Counted from the first letter of the stretch, positions 33,035 through 43,900 are shown. The stretch: DNA of 64,000 nucleotides from Bufo bufo (GCF_905171765.1 NC_053390.1:515492852-515556851); one strand, 5' to 3'. A program made the numbers and translations. The notes: generated by a model from the sequence alone, not told the origin.

Positions 33035-33665
33035 TCAATCATTATTTGGCGGAAACTGGTATATAGCACCCCCAAATCAATATTTGGCAAAAACAGGTAT
33101 ATAGCACCCCTTAATCTGTATTTGGCGGAAACAGGTATATGGCACCCTTCAATCAGTATTTTGTGGAAGTAGGTGTATCGTATCCCTCAGTCAGTATTTG
33201 GTGGAAGAAGGTATATAGCAATAGCACCCCTTAATCATTATTTAGTGGAAGAAGGTATATGGCACCCCTCAATCAGTATTTGGTGGAAACTGGTATATAG
33301 CACCCCTCAATCAGTATTTTGTGGAAGAAGGTATATGGCACTCCTCAATCAGTATTGGGCTTAAACAGGTATATAGCACCCCTCAATCAGTATTTGGCAG
33401 AAACAGGTATATGGCACCCATCAATCAGTATTTTGTGGAAGCAGGTGTATCTATTTGGTAATATGACATATGGTAACTAGAGTAACTAGTGTTCTTGCCT
33501 CCACCAGTAGTCTACAACTGGAGTGGGCGGAGTAACTGGGTGGAGTGTCTTGAGTAACTGTTGTGTGGTTGAATTGGCTGGAGTAACTGTGAAAAGGTTG
33601 GACTGGGCAGAGTAACTTTATGGAGTGGGCAGAGTAACTGTGTGGAGTGTTTGGAGTGAGTAAAG
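33035..33665. repeat. Two adjoining minisatellites
   Basis: 33035-33465: about eleven copies of a 38-40-bp unit with GGTATATAGCACCCCTCAAT and CAGTATTTGGTGGAA. 33470-33665: shorter degenerate units built on GGAGTAACTGTGTGGAGTG. Open frames here are repeat-derived. Confidence 0.88.
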
Positions 33666-34385
33666 ATAGTAAACATTACACTAACCAATTGATTGATCAA
33701 CTTTCATTTAATTATTTCAACTTTTATTTAATTATTTAGCACATTTAATTGAAATGTTGTTTCCCAAACTGCTTCATTGTTACATTAAAACATACATTTA
33801 TAAATACATTAGCAGCCGATTTGTGTAGGTGGGCTTGAAAATGAGGGAGTGGTGGCAGTTTAGAAATCATGTCCTGATTTTTCAGCTCACACTCTAGCTT
33901 TTGTCACTCTTCTGGCTGCTCACACACCTGGGTTTCTATGGCAACTCACTCTACAGTAAGGGCAGAGAAAAGCGGTTAAAACAAACTGCTCCAACTTGCT
34001 CACTTCACTGGCGGTTGCCATCTTCAAACAGTTGTAGTTTAAAAATTATAAATCCTACAGCGAAGAACTTTATATTGTGAGAATCACAAGACCCAGACCT
34101 ACATTTTGATGTATGTCTGTCTGAAAAGTATGTCTCTGAAATGTTAAAAATGAAGGCACAGTCGCAGTTTAGAAATTGCCCTTCAAATTTGAGGTGGCTA
34201 GAGTGGAGTTTCAATGAATGTCATATATATTTGTAATATATTTGTACATGCTCCTCAACATCATTAATATGTTGGGGATTCTGCATTTATACTCTCCTAT
34301 ATATGAATTCATATGATTTAATTATTAATTTTGCCAATTACGGCTCTTTTGTGGGGTTTTATACTAATAGGACCCCTGTTGATTC
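33666..34385. other. No gene; one diverged direct repeat
   Basis: 34240-34375 resembles 36528-36640 in the same orientation (words CATTATGTTGGGGA, ATTTATRCTCTYYTATRTATGAA). The rest is AT-rich unique-looking sequence. Confidence 0.5.
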
Positions 34386-34982
34386 CCTCATAGAAACATA
34401 GAAACATAGAAACATTGAATGTGTCGGCAGATAAGAACCATTTGGCCCATCTAGTCTGCCCAATATACTAAATACTATGGATAGCCCCTGGCTTTATCTT
34501 ATATGAAGGATGGCCTTATGCCTATCCCATGCATGCTTAAACTCCTCCACTGTATTTGCAGCTACCACTTCTGCAGGAAGGCTATTCCATGCATCCACTA
34601 CTCTCTCAGTAAAGTAATACTTCCTGATATTACTTTTAAACCTTTGCCCCTCTAATTTAAAACTATGTCCTCTTGTAGCAGTTTTTCTTCTTTTAAATAT
34701 TCTTTCCTCTTTTACCTTGTTGATTCCCTTTATGTATTTAAAAGTTTCTATCATATCCCCTCTGTCTCGTCTTTCTTCCAAGCTATAAATGTTAAGGTCC
34801 TTTAATCTTTCCTGGTAAGTTTTATCCTGCAATCCATGTACCAGTTTAGTAGCTCTTCTCTGAACTCTCTCCAAAGTATCAATATCCTTCTGGAGATATG
34901 GTCTCCAGTACTGAGTACAGTACTCCAAATGAGGTCTCACTAGTGCTCTGTAGAGCGGCATTTTTGCCATCACCACCATGCC
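34386..34982 (-). pseudogene. 5'-truncated LINE (CR1/L2-like), RT C-terminal end
   Basis: A minus-strand frame of 161 codons (34494-34979) is open from the truncation point to its stop. It carries LYRALVRPHLEYCTQYWRPY, DIDTLERVQRRATKLV and LEERRDRGDMIETFKYIKG, then RKYYFTERVVDAWNSLPAEVV, the C-terminal block after the RT palm in CR1/L2-type LINEs. The 3' end on the minus strand has a short tail of TTTCTATG repeats (34390-34415 on the plus strand as CATAGAAA), as in CR1-type elements. The copy lacks the RT catalytic core and endonuclease, as usual for truncated insertions. Confidence 0.8.
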
Positions 34983-35158
34983 GTTTAATTCCTTGTGCAG
35001 TGTCCTGAAATCTACTGCAAAGCACTAAAAGTGCTAATGTAACTGTATTTCATGTATTATATGCATTTGCTACTATTTCATAAGGATGTATGGGGAGTGG
35101 GAGGTCCCAAGTGGCTAGTTAGGGTTGGCTCCACCTTTCCTCTCAAGGGGGACTACAT
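34962..35158 (+). repeat. Inverted repeat, left arm
   Basis: About 195 bp, from TTTTTGCCATCACCACCATG to CTCAAGGGGGA, is present in reverse at 37143-37339 with almost no change. The first 20 bp belong to the truncated LINE, so the duplicated piece includes the LINE boundary. About 2 kb with three transposon insertions lie between the arms. Confidence 0.85.
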
Positions 35159-35160
35159 TT

Positions 35161-35400
35161 CAGGGGACTACCTCTTGAAGCTCATCAAGAGAATGCCAAG
35201 AGTGTGCAAAGCAGTAATCAAAGCAAAAGGTGGCTTCTTTGAAGAACCTAGAATATGACATATTTTCAGTTGTTTCACACTTGTTTGTTATGTATATAAT
35301 TCCACATGTGTTAATTCATAGTTTTGATGCCTTCATAGTCATGAAAATAAAGAAAACTCTTTGAATGAGAAGGTGTGTCCAAACTTTTGGTCTGTACTGT
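35161..35400 (+). mobile_element. Tc1 fragment, transposase 3' end and inverted repeat
   Basis: Begins in the codons for the C-terminal transposase segment YLLKLIKRMPRVCKAVIKAK and runs through GTGTGTCCAAACTTTTGG to the end at TCTGTACTG. It is nearly the same as the right arm of the fold-back Tc1 at 45559-46498. Everything upstream is missing, and it abuts the inverted-repeat block. Confidence 0.82.
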
Positions 35401-35468
35401 ATGTTTCCCTATAATGGGTATATAATATTGTATTGTTACTATATTTGAGGGAACAATTTGTTGATATA

Positions 35469-36518
35469 CACTCACCTAAAGAATTATTAGGAACACCTGT
35501 TCTATTTCTCATTAATGCAATTATCTAGTCAACCAATCACATGGCAGTTGCTTCAATGCATTTAGGGGTGTGGTCCTGGTCAAGACAATCTCCTGAACTC
35601 CAAACTGAATGTCAGAATGGGAAAGAAAGGTGATTTAAGCAATTTTGAGCGTGGCATGGTTGTTGGTGCCAGACGGGCCGGTCTGAGTATTTCACAATCT
35701 GCTCAGTTACTGGGATTTTCACGCACAACCATTTCTAGGGTTTACAAAGAATGGTGTGAAAAATAAAAAACATCCAGTATGCGGCAGTCCTGTGGGCAAA
35801 AATGCCTTGTGGATGCTAGAGGTCAGAGGAGAATGGGCCGACTGATTCAAGCTGATAGAAGAGCAACGTTGACTGAAATAACCACTTGTTACAACCGAGG
35901 TATGCAGCAAAGCATTTGTGAAGCCACAACACGCACAACCTTGAGGCGGATGGGCTACAACAGCAGAAGACCCCACCGGGTACCACTCATCTCCACTACA
36001 AATAGGAAAAAGAGGCTACAATTTGCACAAGCTCACCAAAATTGGACTGTTGAAGACTGGAAAAATGTTGCCTGGTCTGATGAGTCTCGATTTCTGTTGA
36101 GACATTCAAATGGTAGAGTCCGAATTTGGCGTAAACAGAATGAGAACATGTATCCATCCTCTGATGGCTACTTCCAGCAGGATAATGCACCATGTCACAA
36201 AGCTCGAATCATTTGAAATTGGTTTCTTGAACATGACAATGAGTTCACTGTACTAAAATGGCCCCCACAGTCACCCGATCTCAACCCAATAGAGCATCTT
36301 TGGGATGTGGTGGAACGGGAGCTTTGTGCCCTGGATGTGCATCCCTCAAATCTCCATACACTGCAAGATGCTATCCTATCAATATGGGCCAACATTTCTA
36401 AAGAATGCTATCAGCACCTTGTTGAATCAATGCCACGTAGAATTAAGGCAGTTCTGAAGGCAAAAGGGGGTCCAACACCGTATTAGTATGGTGTTCCTAA
36501 TAATTCTTTAGGTGAGTG
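35469..36518 (+). mobile_element. Tc1-type element, second family
   Basis: 1050 bp between TA dinucleotides. Ends CACTCACCTAAAGAATTATT and its complement are inverted for about 27 bp (ending AGGAACACC). The transposase lies on the plus strand but is shortened by an internal deletion and carries stops. Confidence 0.92.
35617..36486 (+). pseudogene. Tc1 transposase with internal deletion and two stops
   Basis: Starts MGKKGDLSNFERGMVVGARR at 35617; the first helix-turn-helix ends in TTISRVYKEWCEK and a TAA at 35764-35766. The frame then continues with RQSCGQKCLVDARGQRRMGR and the second DNA-binding part, reaching the first catalytic Asp in WSDESRFLL. The next motif, DGYFQQDNAPCH with the second Asp, follows only about 20 residues later, where Tc1 proteins have about 90: roughly 70 codons are missing in frame. 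A TGA follows at 36214-36216. The last part has [12 protein letters not shown] with the catalytic Glu. Non-functional. Confidence 0.88.
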
Positions 36519-36822
36519 TATTTGCACATGCACTTTAACATTAGCATTATGTTGGGGACTATGTATTTATGCTCTTTTATGTATGAACTCATATGAATCA
36601 ATTTATTATTTCATCAATCATGTTTTTTTATTGGGATACAGCATCTTTATAATCCCTGGCATTTCCCTTATATATGTATTTTGATATTATCTCCTCAGGA
36701 GTAGACCGCACTTTACATTTGATGTATCATGTCTTTTTTTATTTATGTCATATCATGTATTTAATAAAGTTTTTTTTTATTTGCAACCTGTTTAGTCTCA
36801 GTCTATTCTGTGTAGGTATATT
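36519..36822. other. No gene; diverged repeat
   Basis: Partly similar to 34240-34375 (see there); ends with AATAAAGTTTTTTTTTATT. No supportable coding sequence. Confidence 0.5.
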
Positions 36823-36830
36823 CTCTAGAC

Positions 36831-37134
36831 CAGGGGTGCGCAACCTGTGGCCCGGGGCCACATGCGGCACTCAATACAATTCTGTGAGGCCCCCAACTAT
36901 CTGGGAACAGACATGTGAGTCTAGGTCTTGTGGCTGCTCACATGTATAGTTAATTTATTCTCCCATTAGATGGGAGTACTGGAAGTGTAACTAGACATTT
37001 ATGATATATATGTTCAATATCCTAAAAAGATATTATTTCATTTGATAATACCCCTTTAAGTTTTTATTTTTGGCCCCTGGAATTGGTACAGGCTGACAAT
37101 GTGACCCTGAACCAGAAAAGGTTGTTTACCCCTG
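36831..37134. mobile_element. hAT MITE (Charlie-like ends)
   Basis: 304 bp with the octamer CTCTAGAC on both sides (36823-36830 and 37135-37142). Left end CAGGGGTGCGCAACCTGTGG and right end TTGTTTACCCCTG are inverted over the first dozen bases. Contains GGCCCGGGGCCACATGCGGC, typical of this group. Non-coding. Confidence 0.92.
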
Positions 37135-37142
37135 CTCTAGAC

Positions 37143-37339
37143 ACTTCCCCCTTGAGAGGAAAGGTGGAGCCAACCCTAACTAGCCACTTGGGACCTCCCA
37201 CTCCCCATACAACCTTATGAAATAGTAGCAAATGCATATAATACATGAAATACAGTTACATTAGCACTTTTAGTGCTTTGCAGTAGATTTCAGGACACTG
37301 CACAAGGAATTAAACGGCATGGTGGTGATGGCAAAAATA
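37143..37339 (-). repeat. Inverted repeat, right arm
   Basis: Reverse copy of 34962-35158. It starts right behind the target duplication of the hAT MITE and ends with GGCATGGTGGTGATGGCAAA, the complement of the LINE truncation point. Confidence 0.85.
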
Positions 37340-37736
37340 GGAGTAGCAGTAGTAGTGGGGCAGCAACGGACATGGGACACTGATGTAATATCTTTCCTAA
37401 TATACTATATAATCTAGGCCTTGCATGTTAGACCATGTCATGCCACTGTGTTCTGTGTGACTACAACCCTACTATTATTTTGCATTTTGGTGCATTTTGC
37501 CAAAAAGGTTTGCCACTCTTAGGCTATACTTTACAGTGTTTGCTGTCTGTCTGTTTATATTCTTTACTGATACTGTCCATTTTATCTTAAAACGTCATAA
37601 ACTGTAACAGTATTACTTTTAAAAAATTGTCTTAGTGGGATCTGATTACTTGCAGGACCTCACTAGAACCAATAACCAATGTAAGATGTACTGCAGACTT
37701 TCAAATATGCTTATTGTTACTGTACATATAGCAATT
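37340..37736. other. Nothing recognised
   Basis: Unique-looking AT-rich DNA between the inverted repeat and a Tc1 element. Confidence 0.55.
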
Positions 37737-37957
37737 TACAGTTGCAAGAAAAAGTGTGTGAACCCTTTGGAATGATATGGATTTCTGCACAAATTGGTCA
37801 TAAAATGTGATCTGAGCTTCATCTAAGTCACAACAATAGACAATCACAGTCTGCTTAAACTAATAACACTCAAATAATTAAATGTTACCATGTTTTTATT
37901 GAACACACCATGTAAACATTCACAGTGCAGATGGAAAAAGTATGTGAACCCTTGGAT

Positions 37958-39264
37958 TTAATAACTGGTTGAACCTCCTTTGACAGCAATAACTTCAACC
38001 AAACGTTTCCTGTAGTTGCAGATCAGACGTGCACAACGGTCAGGAGTAATTCTTGACCATTCCTCTTTACAGAACTGTTTCAGTTCAGCAATATTCTTAG
38101 GATGTCTGGTGTGAATCGCTTTCTTGAAGTCATGCCACAGCATCTCAATCGGGTTGAGGTCAGGACTCTGACTGGGCCACTCCAGAAGGCGTATTTTCTT
38201 CTGTTTAAGCCATTCTGTTGTTGATTTACTTCTATTCTTTTGGTCGTTGTCCTGTTGCAACACCTATCTTCTGTTGAGCTCCAGCTGGTGGACAGATGGC
38301 CTTAAAGAGGACCTTTCACAACTGTACAAAATAAAAACTAACTAGATCAGTGGGCAGAGCGGCGCCCAGGGGTCCCCCTGCACTTACTAGTATGCCTGGC
38401 CAATCGCAGCGCACAGCTCATAGCCTGGCTATGAGCTGTGCGATGCGATTGGCCAGCGCTGCAGCAAGACACGCCTCATACAAAAAAATCAGTCAGAGGG
38501 AGCGCAGACACCGGAGCCTATACCGGGCGAACGGAGCGGCGCCCAGGCATACTAGTAAGTGCAGGGGGACCCCTGGGCGCCGCTCTGCCCACTGATCTAG
38601 TTAGTTTTTATTTTGTACAGTTGTGAAAGGTCCTCTTTAAGTTCTCCTGCAAAATGTCTTGATAAACTTGGGAATAAATTTTTCCTTCGATGATAGCAAT
38701 CCATCCAGGCTCTGATGCAGCAAAGCAGCTCCAAACCATGATGCCCCCACCACCATACTTCACAGTTGGGATGAGGTTTTGATGTTGGTGTGCTGTGACT
38801 CTTTTTCTCCACACATAGTGTTGTGTGTTTCTTCCAAACAACTCAACTTTGGTTTCATCTGTCCACAGAATATTTTGCCAGTACTGCTGTGGAACATCTA
38901 GGTGCTCTTGTGCAAACTGTAAACGTGCAGCAATGTTTTTTTTGGACAGCAGTGGCTTCCTCTGTGGTATCCTCCCATGAAATCCCTTCTTGTTTAGGGT
39001 TCAACGTATTGTAGATTCGCTAACAGGGATATTAGCATATGCCAGAGACTTTTGTAAGTCTTTAGCTGACACTCTAAGGTTCTTCTTCACCTCATTGAGC
39101 AGTCTGTGCTGTGCTCTTGTAGTCATCTTTACAGGACGGCCACTCCTAGGGAGAGTAGCAACAGTGCTGAACTTTCTCCATTTATAGACAATTTGTCTTA
39201 CCATGGACTGATGAACAGCAAGGCTTTTGGAGATACTTTTATAACCCTTTCCAGCTTTATGCAA
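37958..39264 (-). pseudogene. Tc1 transposase, interrupted
   Basis: Minus-strand pieces in order: the DNA-binding region (39001-39264, [19 protein letters not shown], then [20 protein letters not shown] with the GRPR-like linker), a middle part (38608-38841: HQNLIPTVKYGGGGIMVWSC), and the end (37958-38263: LQQDNDQKNRSKS with the second Asp, [20 protein letters not shown] with the Glu). The first catalytic Asp block should lie near 38860-38890 and is partly legible. A MITE separates the middle from the end and frameshifts occur between the pieces. Non-functional. Confidence 0.85.
38306..38636. mobile_element. TTAA-specific MITE in the Tc1 transposase
   Basis: 331 bp between TTAA sites (38302-38305 and 38637-38640). 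Ends AGAGGACCTTTCACAACTG and its complement are inverted, and the similarity continues through GATCAGTGGGCAGAGCGGCG on both sides. A central hairpin is formed by CATAGCCTGGCTATGAGCTG and neighbours. Same family at 39811-40034 (half) and 52838-53287. Confidence 0.9.
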
Positions 39265-39810
39265 GTCAACAATTCTTAATCGTAGGTCTTCTGAGAGCTC
39301 TTTTGTGCATTCACATCAGGCAATGCTTCTTGTGAAAAGCAAACCTAGAACTGGTGTGTGTTTTTTATAGAGCAGGACAGCTGTAACCAACACCACCAAT
39401 CTCATCTCATTGGACTCCAGTTGGCTGACACCTCACTCCAATTAGCTTTTGAAGATGTCATTAGTCTAGGGGTTCACATACTTTTTCCACCTGCACTGTG
39501 AATGTTTACATGGTGTGTTCAATAAAAACATGGTAACATTTAATTATTTGTGTGTTATTAGTTTAAACAGACTGTGATTGTCAATTGTTGTGACTTAGAT
39601 GAAGATCAGATCACATTTTATGACTAATTTGTACAGAAATCCATATCATTCCAAAGGGTTCACATACTTTTTCTTGCAACTGTATAATAAAACAGTTTGC
39701 GTGGCAGCTCAGCATTCTCTCTGGCCACAAAGGCCAGAAAGATTACAGTACAAAGCCAAGATAATGCTAACGGAAATAAAATTTATATTCATTGCTGCAC
39801 AATACAAGTA

Positions 39811-40034
39811 GCCTGGCTATGAGCTGAGCGCTGCCATTGGCCAGCGCTACAGCATAGGAGAAGAAGACGCCGGCAGGATCAAGTGGGTGGAGCCTAACTA
39901 CTTACATACCGGAGGCTGTACCGGGCGAACGGAGCGGCGCCCGGGGATAACAGTAAGTACAGGGGGATCCCTGGGCGCCGCTCTACACCTCTGTATAGTT
40001 AGTTTAGAGGCTTTCCTCTGGTGAAAGGTCCTCT
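39811..40034. mobile_element. Half of a TTAA-specific MITE
   Basis: Right half of the family at 38306-38636: it begins at the central hairpin (TAGCCTGGCTATGAGCTGAG), runs through GGGCGAACGGAGCGGCGCCC and ends GGTGAAAGGTCCTCT before TTAA (40035-40038). The left half is missing. 39685-39810 to its left holds nothing recognisable. Confidence 0.8.
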
Positions 40035-40039
40035 TTAAG

Positions 40040-40179
40040 GGCTAATTACCTTCATAAGGTGCCCAAGGGGCTGTCCCTCTGGCCGTTGGAGCCCATCATT
40101 CACTCCTCTCCTCTGCTTTTTTCCGCAGTGCTCCGTAATGTCGCGCTGCTTCATATCCGTCCTCTGCCTGTCAGGGGAG
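40040..40179. mobile_element. Outer TTAA MITE, left arm (host of the LTR element)
   Basis: ACCTTCATAAGGTGCCCAAG through GGCCGTTGGAGCCCA and CAGTGCTCCGTAATGTCGCG is the reverse complement of 52005-52160. The arm stops at the 5-bp target duplication of the LTR element. Its outermost part (about 150 bp, present at the right arm) is missing, apparently replaced by the neighbouring MITE. Confidence 0.72.
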
Positions 40180-40184
40180 CTCGC

Positions 40185-40552
40185 TGTGAAGGAGAGCCCT
40201 TTCACTATGGATTTGTTCGCACCCCCCTCCCCCTGTAATGCCAAGAACCCTGCATCTGTTCAGGAAAATCACATCAAAGGAGTGTTTTACAATACTGTAT
40301 TGTTCTGTCCTGGTAAAGTTGGCTTAGTTTGTAACTCAATCATCTCCCAGGCTGGGGATGGGGGGGGGGGAGGGGGCGTTTCTGTGCACTGCAGAATTGG
40401 ATGTGTGTGTGCCAATAAACTCAGACTTGCTTTACCCAGCATTAAGCCTTGGCTCATGTGTGGGGGTTATACTAGTTCGCCTGTATGGCTTAATTGCGGT
40501 CCGGCTGAAGAAAAGTGAACCCGTTATGGTGAGAGTTGGTCAGACCGTCTCA
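40185..40552 (+). repeat. 5' LTR of the Gmr1-like element
   Basis: 368 bp, TG...CA. It shares its first about 110 bp (CACTATGGATTTGTTCGCAC, CATCTGTTCAGGAAAATCAC) and last about 100 bp (GTGGGGGTTATACTAGTTCG to GACCGTCTCA) with the 3' LTR, but the middle differs. A polyadenylation-type AATAAA is at 40415-40420. The internal region begins TTTGGTGGCAGCACTGGGAT, a plausible primer-binding site of the TGG type. Confidence 0.78.
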
Positions 40553-40623
40553 TTTGGTGGCAGCACTGGGATTGTCCCTTTTCCCTGGATCCATAATTCC
40601 AGGCGGGAACCAGAGCAGCATGC

Positions 40624-41295
40624 ATGGAAGGCTGCTATATCAAACTCAAGTTCAACACTTTGAAAGAAATACTGGAAGTACATTGCGGCAGTGCCAGCAA
40701 TAAAGCCAAGCATCTCATCATCAGTGAGCTAATGGAGCTAGACTGGGAGCACTTGGTCACTGCAATCCCGACTGTTTGTACGGAGGAAAGCAAAGTGGAC
40801 AGATAAATAAGGGAACGGCTAGTGCTGTTTGGGCTAAACCCTTCGCCTGAGATTATCTTTGGCATCATTGCAAAATTTTGAAATTCCAGGAACGCAGAGT
40901 GGGCTTGCAAGTTGCATAGGGCAGCCACCCACTGGGTGAATGGCTGTCAGGCTACCACCCTGGAGGACTTGTTACAATTGGTACTACTGGAACAATTCTT
41001 CACATGGCTCCAGACAGATGTAAAGGAGTGGGTGAGGGACCATAACCCTCTCACCTTGCAAGAGATGGCCAGGATAGTAGATGAATACACGAAGGCCAGG
41101 AAACCAGAACGACCTTTCCCCAAACCCCAACCACTTCGGGATGAGGCCCCAGCACAACCACCAGTAGGGAGCCATCAACCACCTCAGCGACCTGAAGCAG
41201 AGGCCTATCGACCTCCACAGACTACTGGACCTCGCTGTTTCCGTTTCAAGAAAGTGGGACACTACCGCAGGGACTGTCCGCTGGAACAACCCTGA
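40624..41295 (+). pseudogene. Gag with SCAN-like segment and zinc knuckle
   Basis: Pieces of one frame: 40624-40806 ends at a TAA, a second stop lies near 40880, and 40912-41295 is open. Residues of the last part include LEDLLQLVLLEQFFTWLQTD and VKEWVRDHNPLTLQEMARIV, which read like a SCAN domain (EQF, DV..WVR.H.P); SCAN is known to derive from the capsid of Gmr1-like elements. A Pro-rich stretch follows, then the nucleocapsid knuckle CFRFKKVGHYRRDC, where the second Cys of CX2C has become Phe. Gag would build the particle shell. The copy is inactive. Confidence 0.82.
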
Positions 41296-41299
41296 CTGA

Positions 41300-41520
41300 T
41301 TTGGAATCGTCCAGCAGGTACAAATGCTAGGGCAGCAGTTCACTCAATTACCCGGTCCCAACTACTTGGGAGGCCCGGGAGTTAACCAGAGAAGAGCCCA
41401 TGGGGTTCCTTTATGAAGACAATCTGGTACAGGCAGCCAGTGAGGGCAACCGACAACGCCAGCATCAACTGGTGATGCTTAATGGCCAAACTGTCCAAGG
41501 CCATTAACTGGGGCCACCAT
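41300..41520 (+). pseudogene. Protease remnant
   Basis: After the gag stop, the sequence contains HQLVMLNGQTVQG and, one frame away, LTGATITV. This fits the region around the DTGA active-site motif of a retroviral-type protease, with the catalytic Asp lost and a frameshift. The hAT MITE begins just behind. The call rests mainly on position between gag and pol. Confidence 0.5.
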
Positions 41521-42590
41521 CACGGTAAACGCAATCAAATGTTCGCGAACCGCACGTTTGCGGCGGGCCCTATTCACTTTAATGGCAGGCGAACCTGAAA
41601 AACCTTCAGCTCATATTTGCAGCCACCAAATACTTAGTAGAAGTGTACAATTAGTCCCACAACATGGATAGTGACATACTAGAGGGGGATCAATGACAAA
41701 AATTCCAACCCAAAATATGTATCTTAATCAGGGGACATTTTAATGCATCTTAAAGGGAAATTCTCAGAAATATGCCCTGTTGGAGCCTAGAAATTTTTTA
41801 TTTTAGGCCACAGGAGTACGGGCCTTGAAAATTAGGTATTCACCTGACATAAAAGACATTCTGATTATGTGGCTCTAGGTAAATTATGCGGTCAGTGGAT
41901 AAAAATTTTACTGTAGGGCACTGGACTACAGGCCCCAAACATTAAGCATTCACATGACACAAAAGATCAAGTGATTATGTGTCCGGAGGTATATTACACG
42001 GTCAATGGATATCAATTTTACTGCAGGCCAGTACAAATACAGGTCAAATACATATGTTTAAAAGAACAAAAAATCTAAAAATGGAAAAAAAACATGGCTA
42101 ACGAAATCCCCCCTCTTAAAAAAAAACCTAATGATAATAGTTGAAATTCGATAACACGTGGTCCTCAATGGTGTTGAATTCCTCTGAGGCCGCAACAATT
42201 ATTCATTCAGCGTATATATAAAAGAACAAGTAAGTATGTGGCTGGAGGTAGATTACACGGTCATTGGATATCAATTTTCCAGCAGGCCAGTCTACTACAG
42301 ACCCAAAATTCCTCCGAGGCCTCTCCCTACACTGGCAAAAGACTGAATGTAAAATGGTGGCCAGATCAGGTTTATTTATAAGGTAGGGGGTATATCCATG
42401 TGCTGAAACGTCTCAATTGGCTTTCATGTACCACCTGATGGATGTGTCATGGGTCAAAGTTTTTCACAATGCAAAAGAATATGGCGCCGGCGAACATCGC
42501 AATATGTTCACTGTTCAGTGAACAAGCAAAGTTTGCTGCAAAACGACCGCCAGGAGAACTTCAAGGCCATCTCAACAGTAGAGCCCCTAA
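41521..42590. mobile_element. hAT MITE inserted in the Gmr1-like element
   Basis: Shares, in opposite orientation, the sequence of 15917-16561: GTTCGCGAACCGCACGTTTG at the left, AAATACTTAGTAGAAGTGTA, and AACGACCGCCAGGAGAACTT with CAAGGCCATCTCAA at the right. It is longer than that copy, so one of them has an internal deletion or insertion. The outermost left bases are missing and no clean 8-bp duplication was found. Confidence 0.72.
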
Positions 42591-42699
42591 CCTTGGAATA
42601 CCCCTGAGGATTTGGGGAAAGAGGTAGTGGGAGACTCCAACTTACTAAAGTACCGGTGAAAAGCTGTAACTGATCAAGGGGGACAGGAGGGGGAGCAGT

Positions 42700-43900
42700 A
42701 TGTGTGGGAAGGTAGCAGATTGTATAGGCTAACCAATTCTAGGACAAATGCCTCAGGGCCCAAACTGAAATGTCAGCTAGTAGTTCCCCAAAAGTATAGG
42801 CAGGAGCTGTTGAGAATTGGGCACAACATCCCCTTAGCTGGACATTCGGCGGTTGTCATACCTGGTGACCCAAAACTTTTTCTGGCCAGGAATTTCTAAT
42901 GATGTCCGACGATGTTGTCAAACTTGTGAAGTATCCCAACGGGTGGGTAAGAGAGGTGACCACCCTAAAGCTAAAATGATTTCCATGCCCATCATTGAAG
43001 GACCTTTTAGTCGGGTAGCAGTGGATTTAATAGCTCAACCAAGTCGCTTAGGTAAACATTATATCCTAGCCATAGTGGATTATACCACTAGGTACCCAGA
43101 ATCAGTAGCGGTGCCCAATATTGAGGCTGAGACAGTAGCAGATGCCCGGGTTAAGGTATTCTCAAGAGTTGGATTTCCTCGAGAAATGCTATCTGACCAG
43201 GGTACCCAATTCACGGCTACCTTAACACATCAGCTATGGAAGGTCTGTGGGATAAAACCCCTGATGAGCTCCCTGTATCACCCCCAGACTAATGGTCTCT
43301 GTGAGCGATTTAATGGAACTCTGAAGCAAATTCTGAAGACGTTCACGGCCGCTTACAGAGACTGGGAGCATTTTCTGCCTCACCTCTTTGCTTATAGGGA
43401 GGTGTCGCAGGAATCAACTGGCTTCTCACCCTTTGAGCTGTTATACGGGAGGCGAGCGAGGGGGCTCCTAAATCTTATTAAGGAGCACTGGGAGGGGGCC
43501 ACAGAGTCAGCAGGGACCCCGGTGGTACCATATGTGCTGGAGTTGAGAGACCATATGGAGGCATTGACTTAGATGGTACACGAGAACCTTCAGGTGGCCC
43601 AGCGATGCCAGCGGGTATGGTATGACCAGAAAGCCTGACACCGTAGTTTTCAAATTGGACAGAAGGTTATGGTACTTAAACCGGTCCAGCATGACAAACT
43701 ACAGGCTGCCTGGCATGTGACACTACTTACACTGTAGCCAGTTGTAAGAATGAGGATGTGAAGCGCATATTTCACATCAACATGCTCAAGGAGTACAAAG
43801 GGAGAGAGGAAGAAGTGGCTGCCGTATGTACCCCAGCTTCTGAGGATACGGATAACTTACTGTTACCTGATCTACTAGGGAGTGACCAGTGAGAAAGGGC
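42700..43900 (+). pseudogene. Gypsy integrase, located before RT
   Basis: Two frames joined by a shift near 42880. The zinc-binding part has RIGHNIPLAGH (His pair) and CCQTCEVSQRVG (Cys pair). The catalytic core has AVDLIAQPSRL (first Asp), MLSDQGTQFTATL (second Asp) and NGLCERFNGTLKQ (Glu), with 35 residues between the second Asp and the Glu. A TAG at 43570-43572 breaks the frame; the C-terminal part (QIGQKVMVLKPVQHDKLQ, then HINMLKEYKGREEE) continues with further stops to about 43900 and passes straight into the RT region. The enzyme would insert the cDNA. This copy is dead. Confidence 0.88.

Larger units (their letters stand above)
37739..39682 (-). mobile_element. Tc1-type element with about 210-bp inverted repeats, third family
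   Basis: Flanked by TA (37737-37738 and 39683-39684). The ends CAGTTGCAAGAAAAAGTGTG and the complement at the right are inverted for about 210 bp (37739-37950 against 39470-39682), including CACACCATGTAAACATTCAC. The transposase is on the minus strand and is interrupted by a TTAA MITE at 38306-38636. Confidence 0.92.

Noticed and set aside
33035..33465. Regularly spaced repeats resembling a CRISPR array
   Set aside because: The whole 38-40-bp unit repeats, with no unique spacers, and the context is vertebrate transposon DNA.
40912..41295. Host SCAN zinc-finger gene
   Set aside because: It is followed by a retroviral CX2C-type knuckle, protease remnant and integrase between LTRs, so it is the Gag of the element.
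42441..42627. 61-codon frame as a gene between the MITE and integrase
   Set aside because: It crosses the MITE boundary and has no similarity to gypsy pol.
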